The notes beneath the pieces are model-generated. The model was not told the DNA's origin. It saw only the letters and a program-made list of their open reading frames with translations, and made no database searches. From positions 2,286,481 to 2,350,480 of the forward strand of contig NZ_OZ007030.1 in the NCBI RefSeq assembly GCF_963931595.1: a DNA stretch of 64,000 nt, written 5' to 3'. The DNA comes from an uncultured Subdoligranulum sp. (lineage in GTDB: Bacteria; Bacillota; Clostridia; Oscillospirales; Ruminococcaceae). Made by a program: the position numbers and the translations under genes. Shown here one piece after another: positions 8,752 through 17,225 of this stretch. Position 1 is the stretch's first letter; every line of letters starts with the position of its first letter.

Positions 8752-11031
8752 TTATCCCTGTTCTGCAAACCGCAGCGATAGATCACCGACTACGCCTTCC
8801 ACCGCCTGATCCATCGTTTCACTGCCGGACAGCAGCGCCTTGGTGTGGGCAATCAGGCTGTCCTGCAGGGCTTCGTCCACCACCACGGGGGTGGAAAGCT
8901 GCGCCAGCAGCTCTTCAAAGCCGCCGGTATAACCGTTATCCTGCATGGCCGGCATATTGCGATCCAGCGAGATCTGCATGCCTGCCTTTGTCACCGGCAT
9001 GCCGTCCTCCTGGAAACTGCCCTGCACCTCGTCACTGAACAAGGCTTTCAGGAAGGCCCCCGCATAGTCCGTCTGATCGCTGTTGGCGGAAACCGCCGCA
9101 AAGCAGGAAGGCAGGTAAACGCCCTGGCAAAGTCCCGGCTGCAAGATGGTCTGTCCGGAAGCACGCTGTTCCGAGTCGGTGGCTCCCAGCCAGGAGGGGG
9201 TCGTCATGCTGCCGTAGCCGAATACAGCCCAGGATGTCTGGGCATATTCCGACATTCCCGCGTACCAGACGATGGTATCCAGACCACCGAAATTGCCTGC
9301 CGTACCGCTCAAGGTATCCTGCTCGGGGTAGTCCGCCATGTTGTAGTCCTCTCCCACCGTCTGGAGGAACGCCATCAGATCGCGCAGCTTCGCTTCATCC
9401 AGGCCGTCCGCCGTGAACAGCGCAGGCTGGGAGGTCTGCAGGGCAAACTGAACCAGGCTGTCCACGCTGTCAAAGCCCAGGGCATACCGCTGGGACTCGT
9501 CCAGCGGTGCCCCCCAGCTTGCTTCCGCCGGGCGCGGTGCATATTGCTGTACCAAGGCCGCCACATCATCCAGGGTGGAGACGCCATCCAGTGTGCCGGC
9601 CGCGCCATGCATGACCGGAACCGTAAAGCGAGCGGGCAGCGTAAAGAGTTTTCCGTCCGCATCGGTATAACGATCGGTCACAAAATCATAGAGACTGCCC
9701 GTATCCACCATCCCGGACAGATCCTCTAACAGACCACTGCCGGAGAAGGATTCCAGGTCCGCACCATCCAGGATCAACACATCGGGGCCTTCCCCCGCCA
9801 GAAGCTCTGTGTTCAGCGTCCGCAGGGCATCATCTTTCGTCAGTCCGGCGCCTTCCTGCAGGGCCACTTCATACTCTACTGCACAATCGGGATTTTGCTG
9901 GGTAAAGGTTTGTATCGCAGCACGGACGGTAGCATTTTCTTCCAGGCTCCAGACTTCCAGCGTGTTGGCCGGGGCCGAGAGCGTCGGATCAAAGGAATAC
10001 CGGTACAGCTTTGTCTGCATGGAGCCGTCACTGACAATGGCCAGATAGCTGCCGTCCGGGGCGCAGCACAGCTGAGAAATGTAATTGCTGGAAAGAGACA
10101 GCGCCGTGCCGGTGCCGTCCACCACCTGCTCACGCAGGCTGCCTCCCTGTGCCTGCCGGTAGATGCCGGTCCTGTCGGCATAACAGATGGAGCCATCCGT
10201 TCCCATGGCAGCCTGGGCGCTGTACGGTTCCGACAGAAATCCTGTCTGCACCGTCTGGGTGGTGCCGTCCTGATCCGCCCGGCAAAGATCTCCGTTGGAA
10301 GAGAAATAATAGAGGAACGAACCGTTTTCATCACCGGCCGGCAGGATCCCTGCAATGTCATTGTCGCCGAAATAGAAGTTTTCACCGGATGCATCGGCTC
10401 CCGCCCCCATCCAGCTCTGGTTCCCGCTGCTTACCTGTACCCAGCTTTTTACCTTTTGGGCATCCACATCATAAAACAGAATATTTCCCGGCAGAGAAAT
10501 ACCCGGTCCGCCTGACGGGACAGCCACCAGGGTTCCATCGGGCAGGAACCCCATTTGGTTGAGATAGAAATTCCCCCCGTCCACGCCCAGGTCCAGCTGA
10601 ACCGGGTTGCCGTCCGATTGTACGATCCACAGGGTGGAGTCGGTGGTTGTAAACGCCACGGTGCCGTCCTGGCGGGCAGCCCAGCGTGCCAGCGTGCCTG
10701 TTTTTTCGGCCCAGTCCAGAGTCTCAGACTGCCAGCTGGCGCCATTATCCGTGGAGGTGAGACGGACAGTGACCGGCATATCGGTACTCTCATCCCGGGC
10801 ATACAGTACAAGACTGCCATCTGCCAGTGCGGCAGGCGCCGCGCCGAGTACCAATCCGGAGGAAATTCCGTCAGCCTGCCGTTCCACCCAGCGTCCCTGG
10901 GGGACCGCGTCCGTCTGGACGGCGCTGGAATCGGAGCCGGATGCAGCTGTGCCGGATGCGGTGCAGGCGGCAAGAGAAAACATCATCATGCCTGCCAGAA
11001 GCGAGGATAGAATCGTATGTACAGATTTCAT
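8752..11031 (-). CDS. Lipoprotein with N-terminal beta-propeller-like region and C-terminal ABC solute-binding domain
   Basis: 759 residues from ATG 11031 (RBS GGGAGGCAACC); an in-frame start at 11154 lies upstream of that RBS. The signal peptide ends at a lipobox (SLAAC, Cys about 22). Residues about 40-340 contain repeated sheet-like blades with D-G-S / D-G-T turns and Asp-box-like S-x-D-x-G-x-x-W (STDNGASWQS), suggesting a BNR or propeller fold. From about residue 350 the sequence is a classic family-1 solute-binding protein: LEVWSL, NPDCAVEYEVA, LNTELLAGEGPDVLILDG. Family members usually have about 420 residues, so the propeller is an unusual fusion. First gene of the operon, facing the two-component system. 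Confidence 0.85.
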   Translation of the reverse strand: MKSVHTILSSLLAGMMMFSLAACTASGTAASGSDSSAVQTDAVPQGRWVERQADGISSGLVLGAAPAALADGSLVLYARDESTDMPVTVRLTSTDNGASWQSETLDWAEKTGTLARWAARQDGTVAFTTTDSTLWIVQSDGNPVQLDLGVDGGNFYLNQMGFLPDGTLVAVPSGGPGISLPGNILFYDVDAQKVKSWVQVSSGNQSWMGAGADASGENFYFGDNDIAGILPAGDENGSFLYYFSSNGDLCRADQDGTTQTVQTGFLSEPYSAQAAMGTDGSICYADRTGIYRQAQGGSLREQVVDGTGTALSLSSNYISQLCCAPDGSYLAIVSDGSMQTKLYRYSFDPTLSAPANTLEVWSLEENATVRAAIQTFTQQNPDCAVEYEVALQEGAGLTKDDALRTLNTELLAGEGPDVLILDGADLESFSGSGLLEDLSGMVDTGSLYDFVTDRYTDADGKLFTLPARFTVPVMHGAAGTLDGVSTLDDVAALVQQYAPRPAEASWGAPLDESQRYALGFDSVDSLVQFALQTSQPALFTADGLDEAKLRDLMAFLQTVGEDYNMADYPEQDTLSGTAGNFGGLDTIVWYAGMSEYAQTSWAVFGYGSMTTPSWLGATDSEQRASGQTILQPGLCQGVYLPSCFAAVSANSDQTDYAGAFLKALFSDEVQGSFQEDGMPVTKAGMQISLDRNMPAMQDNGYTGGFEELLAQLSTPVVVDEALQDSLIAHTKALLSGSETMDQAVEGVVGDLSLRFAEQG

Positions 11032-11091
11032 GGTTGCCTCCCGACAATTGTGTGGATTTTGGAATACCGGCATTGTAGCAAAACAATCTGG

Positions 11092-11159
11092 AAAAAACCT
11101 GAAAAGTGTTTTCAGGTTTTTTTCAGACTGGCTGTGTAGACTAAGAATGTTCATATAAT
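11092..11159 (+). promoter_or_regulatory. Palindrome, 11-bp-spaced direct repeats and -10 box between the transport operon and the response-regulator gene
   Basis: A perfect 14-bp inverted repeat (AAAAAACCTGAAAA at 11092-11105 and its complement at 11109-11122) is centred on GTG. Its right arm gives TTTTCAG at 11109-11115, repeated at 11120-11126, exactly 11 bp apart, the spacing used by OmpR/PhoB-type regulators. TATAAT lies at 11154-11159, ahead of the regulator gene. Autoregulation and control of the divergent operon are inferred. Confidence 0.55.
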
Positions 11160-11211
11160 AGAGGTATACTTGATTGATAGAAACGACGGTTATGGCGGGA
11201 AGGAAATACCC

Positions 11212-11910
11212 ATGCGAATCTTACTGATTGAAGACGACAATGCGCTTTGCCAAGTTTTACAGCCCACATTACAGGCAGCAGGATTCGCCTCCGATTGCTG
11301 CCATACAGGTGCCGATGGTTTGCATCTTCTCAAAACCGGATACTATGATGCCTGCATCCTGGACAGGATGCTGCCGGAATTGGACGGCCTTACGCTGCTC
11401 AAAAGTGCCCGGGCCGACGGCGTAACCATCCCTGTTCTTATGCTCACAGCCTTGGGGCAGATCGGTGACCGTGTGGACGGTCTGGATGCAGGTGCCGATG
11501 ACTATCTGACAAAACCTTTTGATACCCGTGAACTGCTGGCCCGGCTGCGGGCACTGGTCCGCCGGCCGGCGGATCTGAATGAGGCGGCCCACCGGATTGC
11601 CTGCGGCGATCTTGTCCTGGATACCGCCCAGCTGACTTTGACGGGGCCTTCCTCCACCGTGACGCTCAGCCGCCGGGAATGTGACCTGCTGGCGGCATTT
11701 TGTCGTGCGCCCGGCCTGCTCCGGGCAAGGGCAGTCCTGTTGGGCAGCGTGTGGGGATCGGCGGCCGAGATTGAGGATTGCAGTCTGGACAGCTATATCC
11801 GTTTCATCCGACGGCGTCTGACTGCTGTGGGCAGCCGGGCAGTCTTACGGACGGTACGAGGCGCAGGCTACCGTTTTTTGCCTGATGGTGAGGAAGACGC
11901 TCATGCTTAA
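11212..11910 (+). CDS. OmpR/PhoB-family response regulator
   Basis: 232 residues from ATG 11212 (RBS GGGAAGG); an earlier in-frame start at 11170 lacks a ribosome site. The receiver domain has acidic pocket E7-D8-D9, phosphoacceptor D51 (CILDRMLPELDG), T in MLTA and K in LTKPF. The C-terminal winged helix has TLSRRECDLLAAF and the RTVRGAGYRF wing. It overlaps the kinase gene by 8 nt. The palindrome/direct repeats upstream are the obvious candidate target. It is divergent from the solute-binding/permease/adaptor operon, so it probably regulates that operon. Confidence 0.95.
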   Translation: MRILLIEDDNALCQVLQPTLQAAGFASDCCHTGADGLHLLKTGYYDACILDRMLPELDGLTLLKSARADGVTIPVLMLTALGQIGDRVDGLDAGADDYLTKPFDTRELLARLRALVRRPADLNEAAHRIACGDLVLDTAQLTLTGPSSTVTLSRRECDLLAAFCRAPGLLRARAVLLGSVWGSAAEIEDCSLDSYIRFIRRRLTAVGSRAVLRTVRGAGYRFLPDGEEDAHA

Positions 11911-13222
11911 ACACCTCCGACGCCGCCTGACAATTCTGTTCAGTGTACTCACCGCTGCTGTACTGGCGGCAGCGCTGACGGCGACCTGCCGCATGGCCCA
12001 AAACGAAGCGGTTTCCGGAGCGGACCTGGTGTTTGCCAATACCGTTTCGGCAATCGAGGATGCCGTAACCGAGAACAACCTGGTTCGTGACAGTTGGCTG
12101 GCCAGCCAGGAAGCCGCCGGTCGCTTGGTTCTGTATATGGAGGACAATGGTCACCCCCTTGTATTCTCCGGCGGGTGGACACCTGCCGATGAGCGCACCA
12201 CACTGGTGGCGCTGGCCAGAGAACAGACAGTCTCTGCCGGACTGAATCCGGACAGACCGCGCCGGCAAAAGGTAAACTTTTCCTTGAACGGCGCACAGCT
12301 CAGCGGCTCCTACACCTGTACCGCAATGCTGTTGCCCAGTGAACAGATGTCAAGTGCGGTTCTTCTGTACATTATCCGGGATATGGGCCCCTTGCATGAC
12401 CGCCTTTGGGCCATGGTCTGGCAATATACAGCCCTGTGGGCTGCGGGTGCCTTGATACTGGCATTTCTCTCCCATTGGATGGTGGATCGCGCGCTGCGCC
12501 CAACCGCCCAGGCAATGCAGAAACAGCGTGAATTTGTAGCAGCTGCGGGCCATGAGTTGCGCAGCCCACTGACTGTGCTGAAGGCAAGTCTGCAAGCGGC
12601 GCAGGCTCCCGAAACAGCCCATCTGGCTCCTCAATTTTTAAGCCATGCTGCATCGGAGGCGGACCGGCTGTCCCGTCTGACAGAAGATCTGCTGATTTTG
12701 GCCGGCGGCGATGCAGGGGTACTGCGTACCTCCCTGGCGAAAATCAGTACTGACACTTTTTTGGTGGAACTCTATGAAAGATTTGCCCCGGTAGCGCGTG
12801 ACCACGGCCACTCCCTCACGCTCCACCTGCCAGACAATCCCTTGCCCGCCCTGCACGCAGATGCACAACGGCTGGAGCAGCTGTTCGCCGTCTTGTTAAA
12901 CAACGCCTTTGAGTATTCCCCTGCCGACACTCCCGTGGAAATTCTTGCGGAGTTGCCGCCTTACGATGGTCTGCGCATCGCAGTGGTAGATCACGGCCCC
13001 GGGGTCCCCGACACAGAAAAATCCCGTATCTTTGATCGTTTTGCCCGAGGAGACCGCAGTCGGACCGACAAAACGCATTTCGGCCTTGGCTTGGCCGTTG
13101 CCAGTCAAATTGCCTCCTTGCACGGAGCGATCCTGCGTGTACGGGACACGCCCGGAGGCGGAGCCACCTTCGTGGTGGAGTGGCGTAATAATCATGTACT
13201 GGACAGAGCCAGCTTTTCCTAA
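11903..13222 (+). CDS. Membrane sensor histidine kinase
   Basis: 439 residues from ATG 11903, behind GAGGAAG; the upstream ATG at 11885 adds only six residues. Two N-terminal helices (about 9-28 and 170-192) flank an extracytoplasmic domain of about 140 residues. The HisKA box is EFVAAAGHELRSPL with H217. The ATPase domain has N-box LNNAFEYSPAD, G1 DHGPGVPD, F-box FDRFARGD and G2 GLGLAVA. Its direct partner is the overlapping response regulator. The extracytoplasmic domain has no fold I recognise and may read the adjacent lipoprotein/permease complex. Confidence 0.93.
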   Translation: MLKHLRRRLTILFSVLTAAVLAAALTATCRMAQNEAVSGADLVFANTVSAIEDAVTENNLVRDSWLASQEAAGRLVLYMEDNGHPLVFSGGWTPADERTTLVALAREQTVSAGLNPDRPRRQKVNFSLNGAQLSGSYTCTAMLLPSEQMSSAVLLYIIRDMGPLHDRLWAMVWQYTALWAAGALILAFLSHWMVDRALRPTAQAMQKQREFVAAAGHELRSPLTVLKASLQAAQAPETAHLAPQFLSHAASEADRLSRLTEDLLILAGGDAGVLRTSLAKISTDTFLVELYERFAPVARDHGHSLTLHLPDNPLPALHADAQRLEQLFAVLLNNAFEYSPADTPVEILAELPPYDGLRIAVVDHGPGVPDTEKSRIFDRFARGDRSRTDKTHFGLGLAVASQIASLHGAILRVRDTPGGGATFVVEWRNNHVLDRASFS

Positions 13223-13243
13223 ATACAGAATACTTTCTGAAGC

Positions 13244-13290
13244 AGAAAGAGCCTTGCAGCGAGAATTTTCCCTTCTGCAAGGCTCTTTCT
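13244..13290 (+). terminator. Intrinsic terminator of the two-component operon
   Basis: AGAAAGAGCCTTGCAG (13244-13259) pairs perfectly with CTGCAAGGCTCTTTCT (13275-13290) and is followed by a T-rich stretch. It begins 21 bp after the kinase stop. Confidence 0.85.
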
Positions 13291-13320
13291 ATTTCATATT
13301 CATAGACTGCAGATAAAAAA

Positions 13321-13362
13321 CAAATCCGAACGCACCTTCATAAAGAAGTACGTTCGGATTTG
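13321..13362 (-). terminator. Minus-strand terminator after the tRNA-Lys-like gene
   Basis: CAAATCCGAACG (13321-13332) and its complement at 13351-13362 form a 12-bp stem. On the minus strand it is followed by TTTTTT, and it lies 8 bp past the CCA end of the tRNA-like sequence. Confidence 0.75.
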
Positions 13363-13369
13363 CTTGGTA

Positions 13370-13450
13370 TGGTGCACCATCGGGGACTCGAACCCAGGAC
13401 CCACTGATTAAGAGTCAGTTGCTCTACCAACTGACCAATACTAATGGTGT
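13370..13450 (-). tRNA. tRNA-Lys(CTT)-like gene with an altered D-arm, probably degenerate
   Basis: Read on the minus strand, a complete anticodon arm (ACTGA-CTCTTAA-TCAGT, anticodon CTT), T-loop TTCGAGT, acceptor 3' strand ATGGTGC and encoded CCA are visible. The 5' acceptor ACACCAT pairs at six of seven positions (A1/C72 mismatch). The D-arm is wrong: between TAG and TCAGTTGG there are six bases where a normal tRNA-Lys has one, giving 81 rather than 76 nt. The T-stem also has a mismatch (T50/C64). It abuts the 3' end of a serine-recombinase relic, the classic location of an integration site. Confidence 0.65.
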
Positions 13451-13452
13451 AG

Positions 13453-14411
13453 TCAAAATTTTCCATGTTGTTCTTCTCCCAAGAACTGCTTATAAGTTCC
13501 TCGCACATGGATTGTAATCTTGTATCCTTTTCCAACCTCCACCTTCTCGAACAGCTGTGCCAGGATAGCTCTTTTCCTCTGGACTGTGGCAAGATCAAAT
13601 TCATTTGCCCAGCCGAGGAATTCATCGTAGTAACTGCGGATCTGCTGTACCGTGGTCCGATCATCATTGTTCTGCAATAGAGTTGCGTACTCACCTTTTG
13701 CTTGCCTGACTTCAGCCTCTGCCTGAGCAATCAGTCGGGCCAGCATCTCCTGCGAGAATACGCTCTCTCCTTCCAGACATTTCAGCACTTCGTCCTCATA
13801 GCGTTGCTGCTTATACTGGGCTGCCTTGATCTTCTTCTCGGCAGCCTGCTTTTTTCTGTTATGATTTGTTTCTTGCTGACGAATCTTCTGTTCGATGCTC
13901 TTATCATACGGCTCGCTTTTGATCTTGCGGAACAGTTCATCGGCGTAAGTAAGCGCGATTCTGTCCACCCGTTCTGCCAGGTAGAGAGACTGACCATCAC
14001 ATTCCCGCAGATGTTGGCCGCGCTGGTAACAGTTGTACTTGGCCTGCACCTTTTCCCGGATACTTCCATCGGCCAGTTTATATCGATCCTTATGCAAAAA
14101 GGCCGACATCTTCGCCCCGCAATGTGCGCAGACGACGATGCTGGCCAATAATGTTGGATTGTTGCTCTTTTGGGCGGCATTTTTATCTTTCTGTGCTTTT
14201 CTGCTTCTTTTGCCAATCATCTCGTTGGCCTTGACGAACAAAGCTTCGTCTATGATCTGCAGCTGCGGCATAAACTCCGACCGTGCAGCCTTGGTAATGA
14301 TATATCCCGTGTATCCCTCGTGTTGGATTATACGTTTGATGTTGGAAGACTGGAACTCAGCCCCTTGGCGAGTACGCAGTCCTCGCTGGTTTAGCATCTG
14401 TGCCATAGCAT
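13453..14411 (-). pseudogene. 5'-truncated large serine recombinase (C-terminal half only)
   Basis: About 318 residues match, nearly residue for residue, the C-terminal 60 percent of the intact recombinase at 33267-34937: the recombinase domain (AQMLNQRGLRTRQGAEF), the zinc ribbon (CAHCGAKMSAFL ... CYQRGQHLRECDG) and the coiled coil. The catalytic N-terminal domain is missing. Homology stops at about 14411, where sequence homologous to the DinG-like helicase begins. The protein cannot be catalytically active. Its 3' end lies next to the tRNA-Lys-like sequence. Confidence 0.9.
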
Positions 14412-14950
14412 ATCAGTTGTCGCTCATGGCGTGGCAGGTTCGGCAGCCGGTCAAGGTCCAGGCATTGCCTGGCGTCCCGGAGCGCGGTGGCCCGCTTGCG
14501 GAAGCGTTTCCCTCTTGCCTTGATCTGCTTTTGGCGGGTCAGCAAACGCACATCGCAAACGAAGCGTTCCTTCCCTTTTCGCAGCACGGCACAAATCGGG
14601 TCTTGGATATATCCATTTTGTATTAAAACCCCCGACAAAAACGGTATGTATTCTTCCAAGATTGCATTCTGTAACGTGATGCTGGCCGTGGAGATCACCA
14701 CCGGGCGCTGCATCGGACGCGGCCTTTGCAGCTGCCACAAAACGCAGGCGACCAGATAGGCATAGGTCTTGCCCAGGCCCACACCGGCGTCACACAGGGC
14801 CACATCCCGGCCAAACAGGGCATCCAGCATCGTGTGGCACAAGCGTATCTGGCCTTCCCTCAAGGTCAGCCCCCTAGCCGGAAATACTTCCCGAAAAATC
14901 TGCTCCGCTTGCCGATGGACTTTCTCGTATCCGGTTTCTGGATTTGTCAA
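14357..14950 (-). pseudogene. 3'-truncated DinG-like helicase fragment
   Basis: Starts at a TTG (14950) where the second copy has ATG, with the same GGAGATGAT context. It keeps the N-terminal region with Walker A (CDAGVGLGKTYAYL) and the next roughly 100 residues, about 85 percent identical by eye to the copy at 38005. At about 14412 it runs out of frame into the recombinase relic and stops at 14357. The Fe-S cysteines, DEAH box and second helicase domain are deleted, so it should be non-functional. Confidence 0.88.
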
Positions 14951-15395
14951 TAGGATCATCTCCTTGGTTGATGGCAAAATAGTGCGGCGCAGCGGTTGGT
15001 GCACTGCGCCGCACGGGTTCGACATCAACACAGCGGTGAGTTGATGTTCAGAAGAAAATAACATACAGAAATGCCATATTTGCCGCTCGCCCCCTGGCAG
15101 TTGGGAACACGGTTCACTTTCGTTGGGCAAGATGCTTGCGCAGCTTTCACTGGCGTTCCAGGGGTCTAAGGATTGCAACCCAAGGTCGGCCACCCCGTCT
15201 GACGTGCGGGGCAACAGGCGTATCATTATCTCCCATGCAGATCATGGCGAAACAGCCCTGCGGCTGTTTTTCAGTGGAATGGATCGCTCGGTGCGGGACA
15301 GGTGCCCCGCACGTCCTGGCGCTTCCCTTGCATCGCTTCCTGCAGCGGGAACGTGCCTCCGTGCTGGGTATTCGGTTGTCAAGGTTCAGGCAGTA
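14951..15395. other. Conserved structured non-coding region, copy 1
   Basis: About 440 bp without a plausible gene, about 85-90 percent identical by eye to 38006-38468. Stems: GTGCGGCGCAG/CTGCGCCGCAC (14982-14992 with 15004-15014); ACATCAAC/GTTGATGT (near 15022-15047); ACAGCC/GGCTGT followed by T6 (15252-15273); GTGCGGG/CCCGCAC (15291-15297 with 15306-15312). The last stem is replaced in copy 2 by GTACAATC/GATTGTAC, a different sequence with pairing kept. Could be a leader RNA, an antisense RNA ending at the T-run on the plus strand, or an attachment/transfer site. Confidence 0.6.
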
Positions 15396-15722
15396 CTACT
15401 GCGTCAGGGCAAAGTCGTGAAGAATACTCTGTACAATCTCCTGGTCAGACTTGGAAACTTTGCACATGATCCGATACAGGAAATCACGCTGTATCGGGGT
15501 GAGTCGCGCATTCTTTGGCCGGTATCCATCTATGAAACCGATACCGCCATTGTATCGTCCCCTTGTGGTCTGAATGGGATATGTAAGTGAGAGCACATCC
15601 ACGTCGGTGCGGATGGTGCGAACGGACACATTGAAGCGGGAAGCCAGATCTCGCATTTTAACGCGGATTTTTGCATCGCAAAGGATTTCGACGATCTGAC
15701 ATCGACGTTCCATTGCATCCAT
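15396..15722 (-). CDS. Small DeoR/HTH_11-type regulator of the mobile element, copy 1
   Basis: 108 residues, ATG 15722 with GGGAGGTGGTG upstream. The N-terminal winged helix reads RRCQIVEILCDAKIRVKMRDLA then FNVSVRTIRTDVDVL, typical of DeoR/HTH_11 domains that precede WYL domains, but no WYL domain follows. The C-terminal tail (SKSDQEIVQSILHDFALTQ) is shared with the paralogue at 38469. It lies upstream of the structured region and the helicase gene in both copies, so it probably regulates the element's operon. Intact here although the downstream genes are deleted. Confidence 0.75.
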   Translation of the reverse strand: MDAMERRCQIVEILCDAKIRVKMRDLASRFNVSVRTIRTDVDVLSLTYPIQTTRGRYNGGIGFIDGYRPKNARLTPIQRDFLYRIMCKVSKSDQEIVQSILHDFALTQ

Positions 15723-15887
15723 CGCACCACCTCCCTTCTGTTGCCCTGTCTCTATCGTAATGGTTAAATAGGAAATAAACCTTACTATTTAAAAAATAAA
15801 TTTCCACGCATTGTATAACCTTTCTTTGGACACAGAAAAGATTTGTGCATGGTGGCGCCCGGCATCCTAGTGAAGAACCAAACATAA

Positions 15888-15934
15888 AAAGAGCAGAGAA
15901 ACCGGCGCTATAAAGCGCCTGTCCTCTGCTCTTT
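15888..15934 (-). terminator. Intrinsic terminator, minus strand
   Basis: AAAGAGCAGAG (15888-15898) pairs with CTCTGCTCTTT (15924-15934), with an inner GGCGC/GCGCC stem. The minus strand ends in T5. It probably serves the acyltransferase fragment ending at 16177. I see no gene in the rest of 15723-16176. Confidence 0.7.
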
Positions 15935-16176
15935 GCAGCAAAATACAAATATTATTCCAGGCTTTTGCCCACCTGGTCAGACAGCTTACCCGAAAACAGT
16001 CACACAATGTTTTACCATGTCATTATAGTTATCATTAAATACAAGATAGTTATGTGTCCATGCTGACTTTGTTCTCTTCCAAACGCATATCTACCTTTGC
16101 CAAAATGTCCTATTAGACGCAGACACTTGCTGAGATGGTTTAACTCCCGCCTCTTTCATGTCTGTTTTCCGTGACA

Positions 16177-16890
16177 TCACATTCCGTTCATGGCTTCTTG
16201 AAACAAAAGAACGCCTCTGGCCATACCGATTCTTTTTCCCGCAAGCAGATATCGTTTCAGTTCTTTCTGTAGACCGGTAACCTCCGGATACATCTCCAGG
16301 CGCTCTTCGATATAACCGAACACCCGTTCTTCTGCCTGCCGGTAAGAATAATCCTCGTCATATACTTCAAAAAGACTTTGAAATGCCAAAATATTGGAAG
16401 TCCGATCAAGAATATCACAGAGTGCGCGGCTGAGAAGCCAGGAGTGGCAGTGAAACAGCGTGTATCCGCCCTTGCGAAAAAAGGTCTGCGCCTGTTGCAA
16501 AGAATCCATAACCAATTTTTGTTCCAGCCTTCCATCTGCCGGGATATGAACTTCCAGGATCATAGTCCCGCCAGGATATATCCTTTCTCCCACAAAAACT
16601 GGTTCTTTGAGAACCCGCGGCTGATATTGCAGCCGTCCCAGGCGATACACGCGCCTTTTAAGCGAGTGAAGCACCCATTCCCATTGGATAACACCGGCCT
16701 GCCCAGTAAGCCTTACACACTCCCGGCACCAAATGGCGATATCCCGCAATGTATCATAACAAACCATTTCGGGCAGCCCCTGCTCCAACCACCGCGGCGC
16801 CTGTTGAGCACCATACTGCATGAACAGCGCCAGCGCAAGCTGATTGGGGGCGACAGATTCCCCGAGTTCTTTCAGTATCTGCACATTTCT
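16177..16890 (-). pseudogene. 5'-truncated acyltransferase-like protein (GNAT-like C-terminal domain)
   Basis: About 237 residues from roughly VQILKELGESVAPNQLAL to the stop at 16177. EVHIPADGRLEQKLVMDSLQQAQ, FHCHSWLL and SNILAFQSLFEV are signatures I associate with the GNAT-like C-terminal acyltransferase family of gut Firmicutes, usually about 300 residues and often beside glycosidase genes. The N-terminal 50-60 residues are missing: upstream of about 16890 the frame enters an unrelated SIR2-like gene in another frame, and no ribosome site precedes the domain. It is next to a beta-galactosidase locus, a typical neighbourhood. Confidence 0.7.
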
Positions 16891-17170
16891 CGAGTATCGG
16901 CAAAAGGGTGTCTGCCAATTCAGATAGTTCTGCCGCACGGAGTTCTTCCTCGCTTGTACATTCATATTCTTCACATTCTTTGAGAAGGCGAACCATTTCA
17001 CTTTTAAGGTCATCTACAGACGGCACACGACCATCATTCGTATGGAAGTTATACGAAAAACCCGATCCCAAAACAGGCACTAGCCGTTTTAAATCAATCG
17101 ATTTTCGCATCTTTTCGAATATGGCATTTCCTTCTTTTAAGTCCGAAAAATTGCAAATTTCAAAACCCAT
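16885..17170 (-). pseudogene. N-terminal fragment of a SIR2-like domain protein
   Basis: ATG 17170 behind AGGAGGACAAT. The roughly 95 N-terminal residues include LKRLVPVLGSGFSYNF and GRVPSVDDLKSEMV, the NAD-binding GAGFS-type motif and following helix of the SIR2-like domains found in anti-phage and toxin-type NADases. After about ILEKCA the sequence changes abruptly to the acyltransferase gene in a different frame, so the catalytic His region and effector domains are absent. Probably the remnant of a defence gene. Confidence 0.6.
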
Positions 17171-17225
17171 TATTGTCCTCCTGTACATTAATACACATCT
17201 AAAACTTGCAAGGATATAATCTGCC

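Noticed and set aside
11032..11154. Longer start (11154) for the solute-binding protein
   Set aside because: ATG 11031 has a strong ribosome site and starts a proper lipoprotein signal peptide; the longer form would hide it and overlap the regulator promoter.
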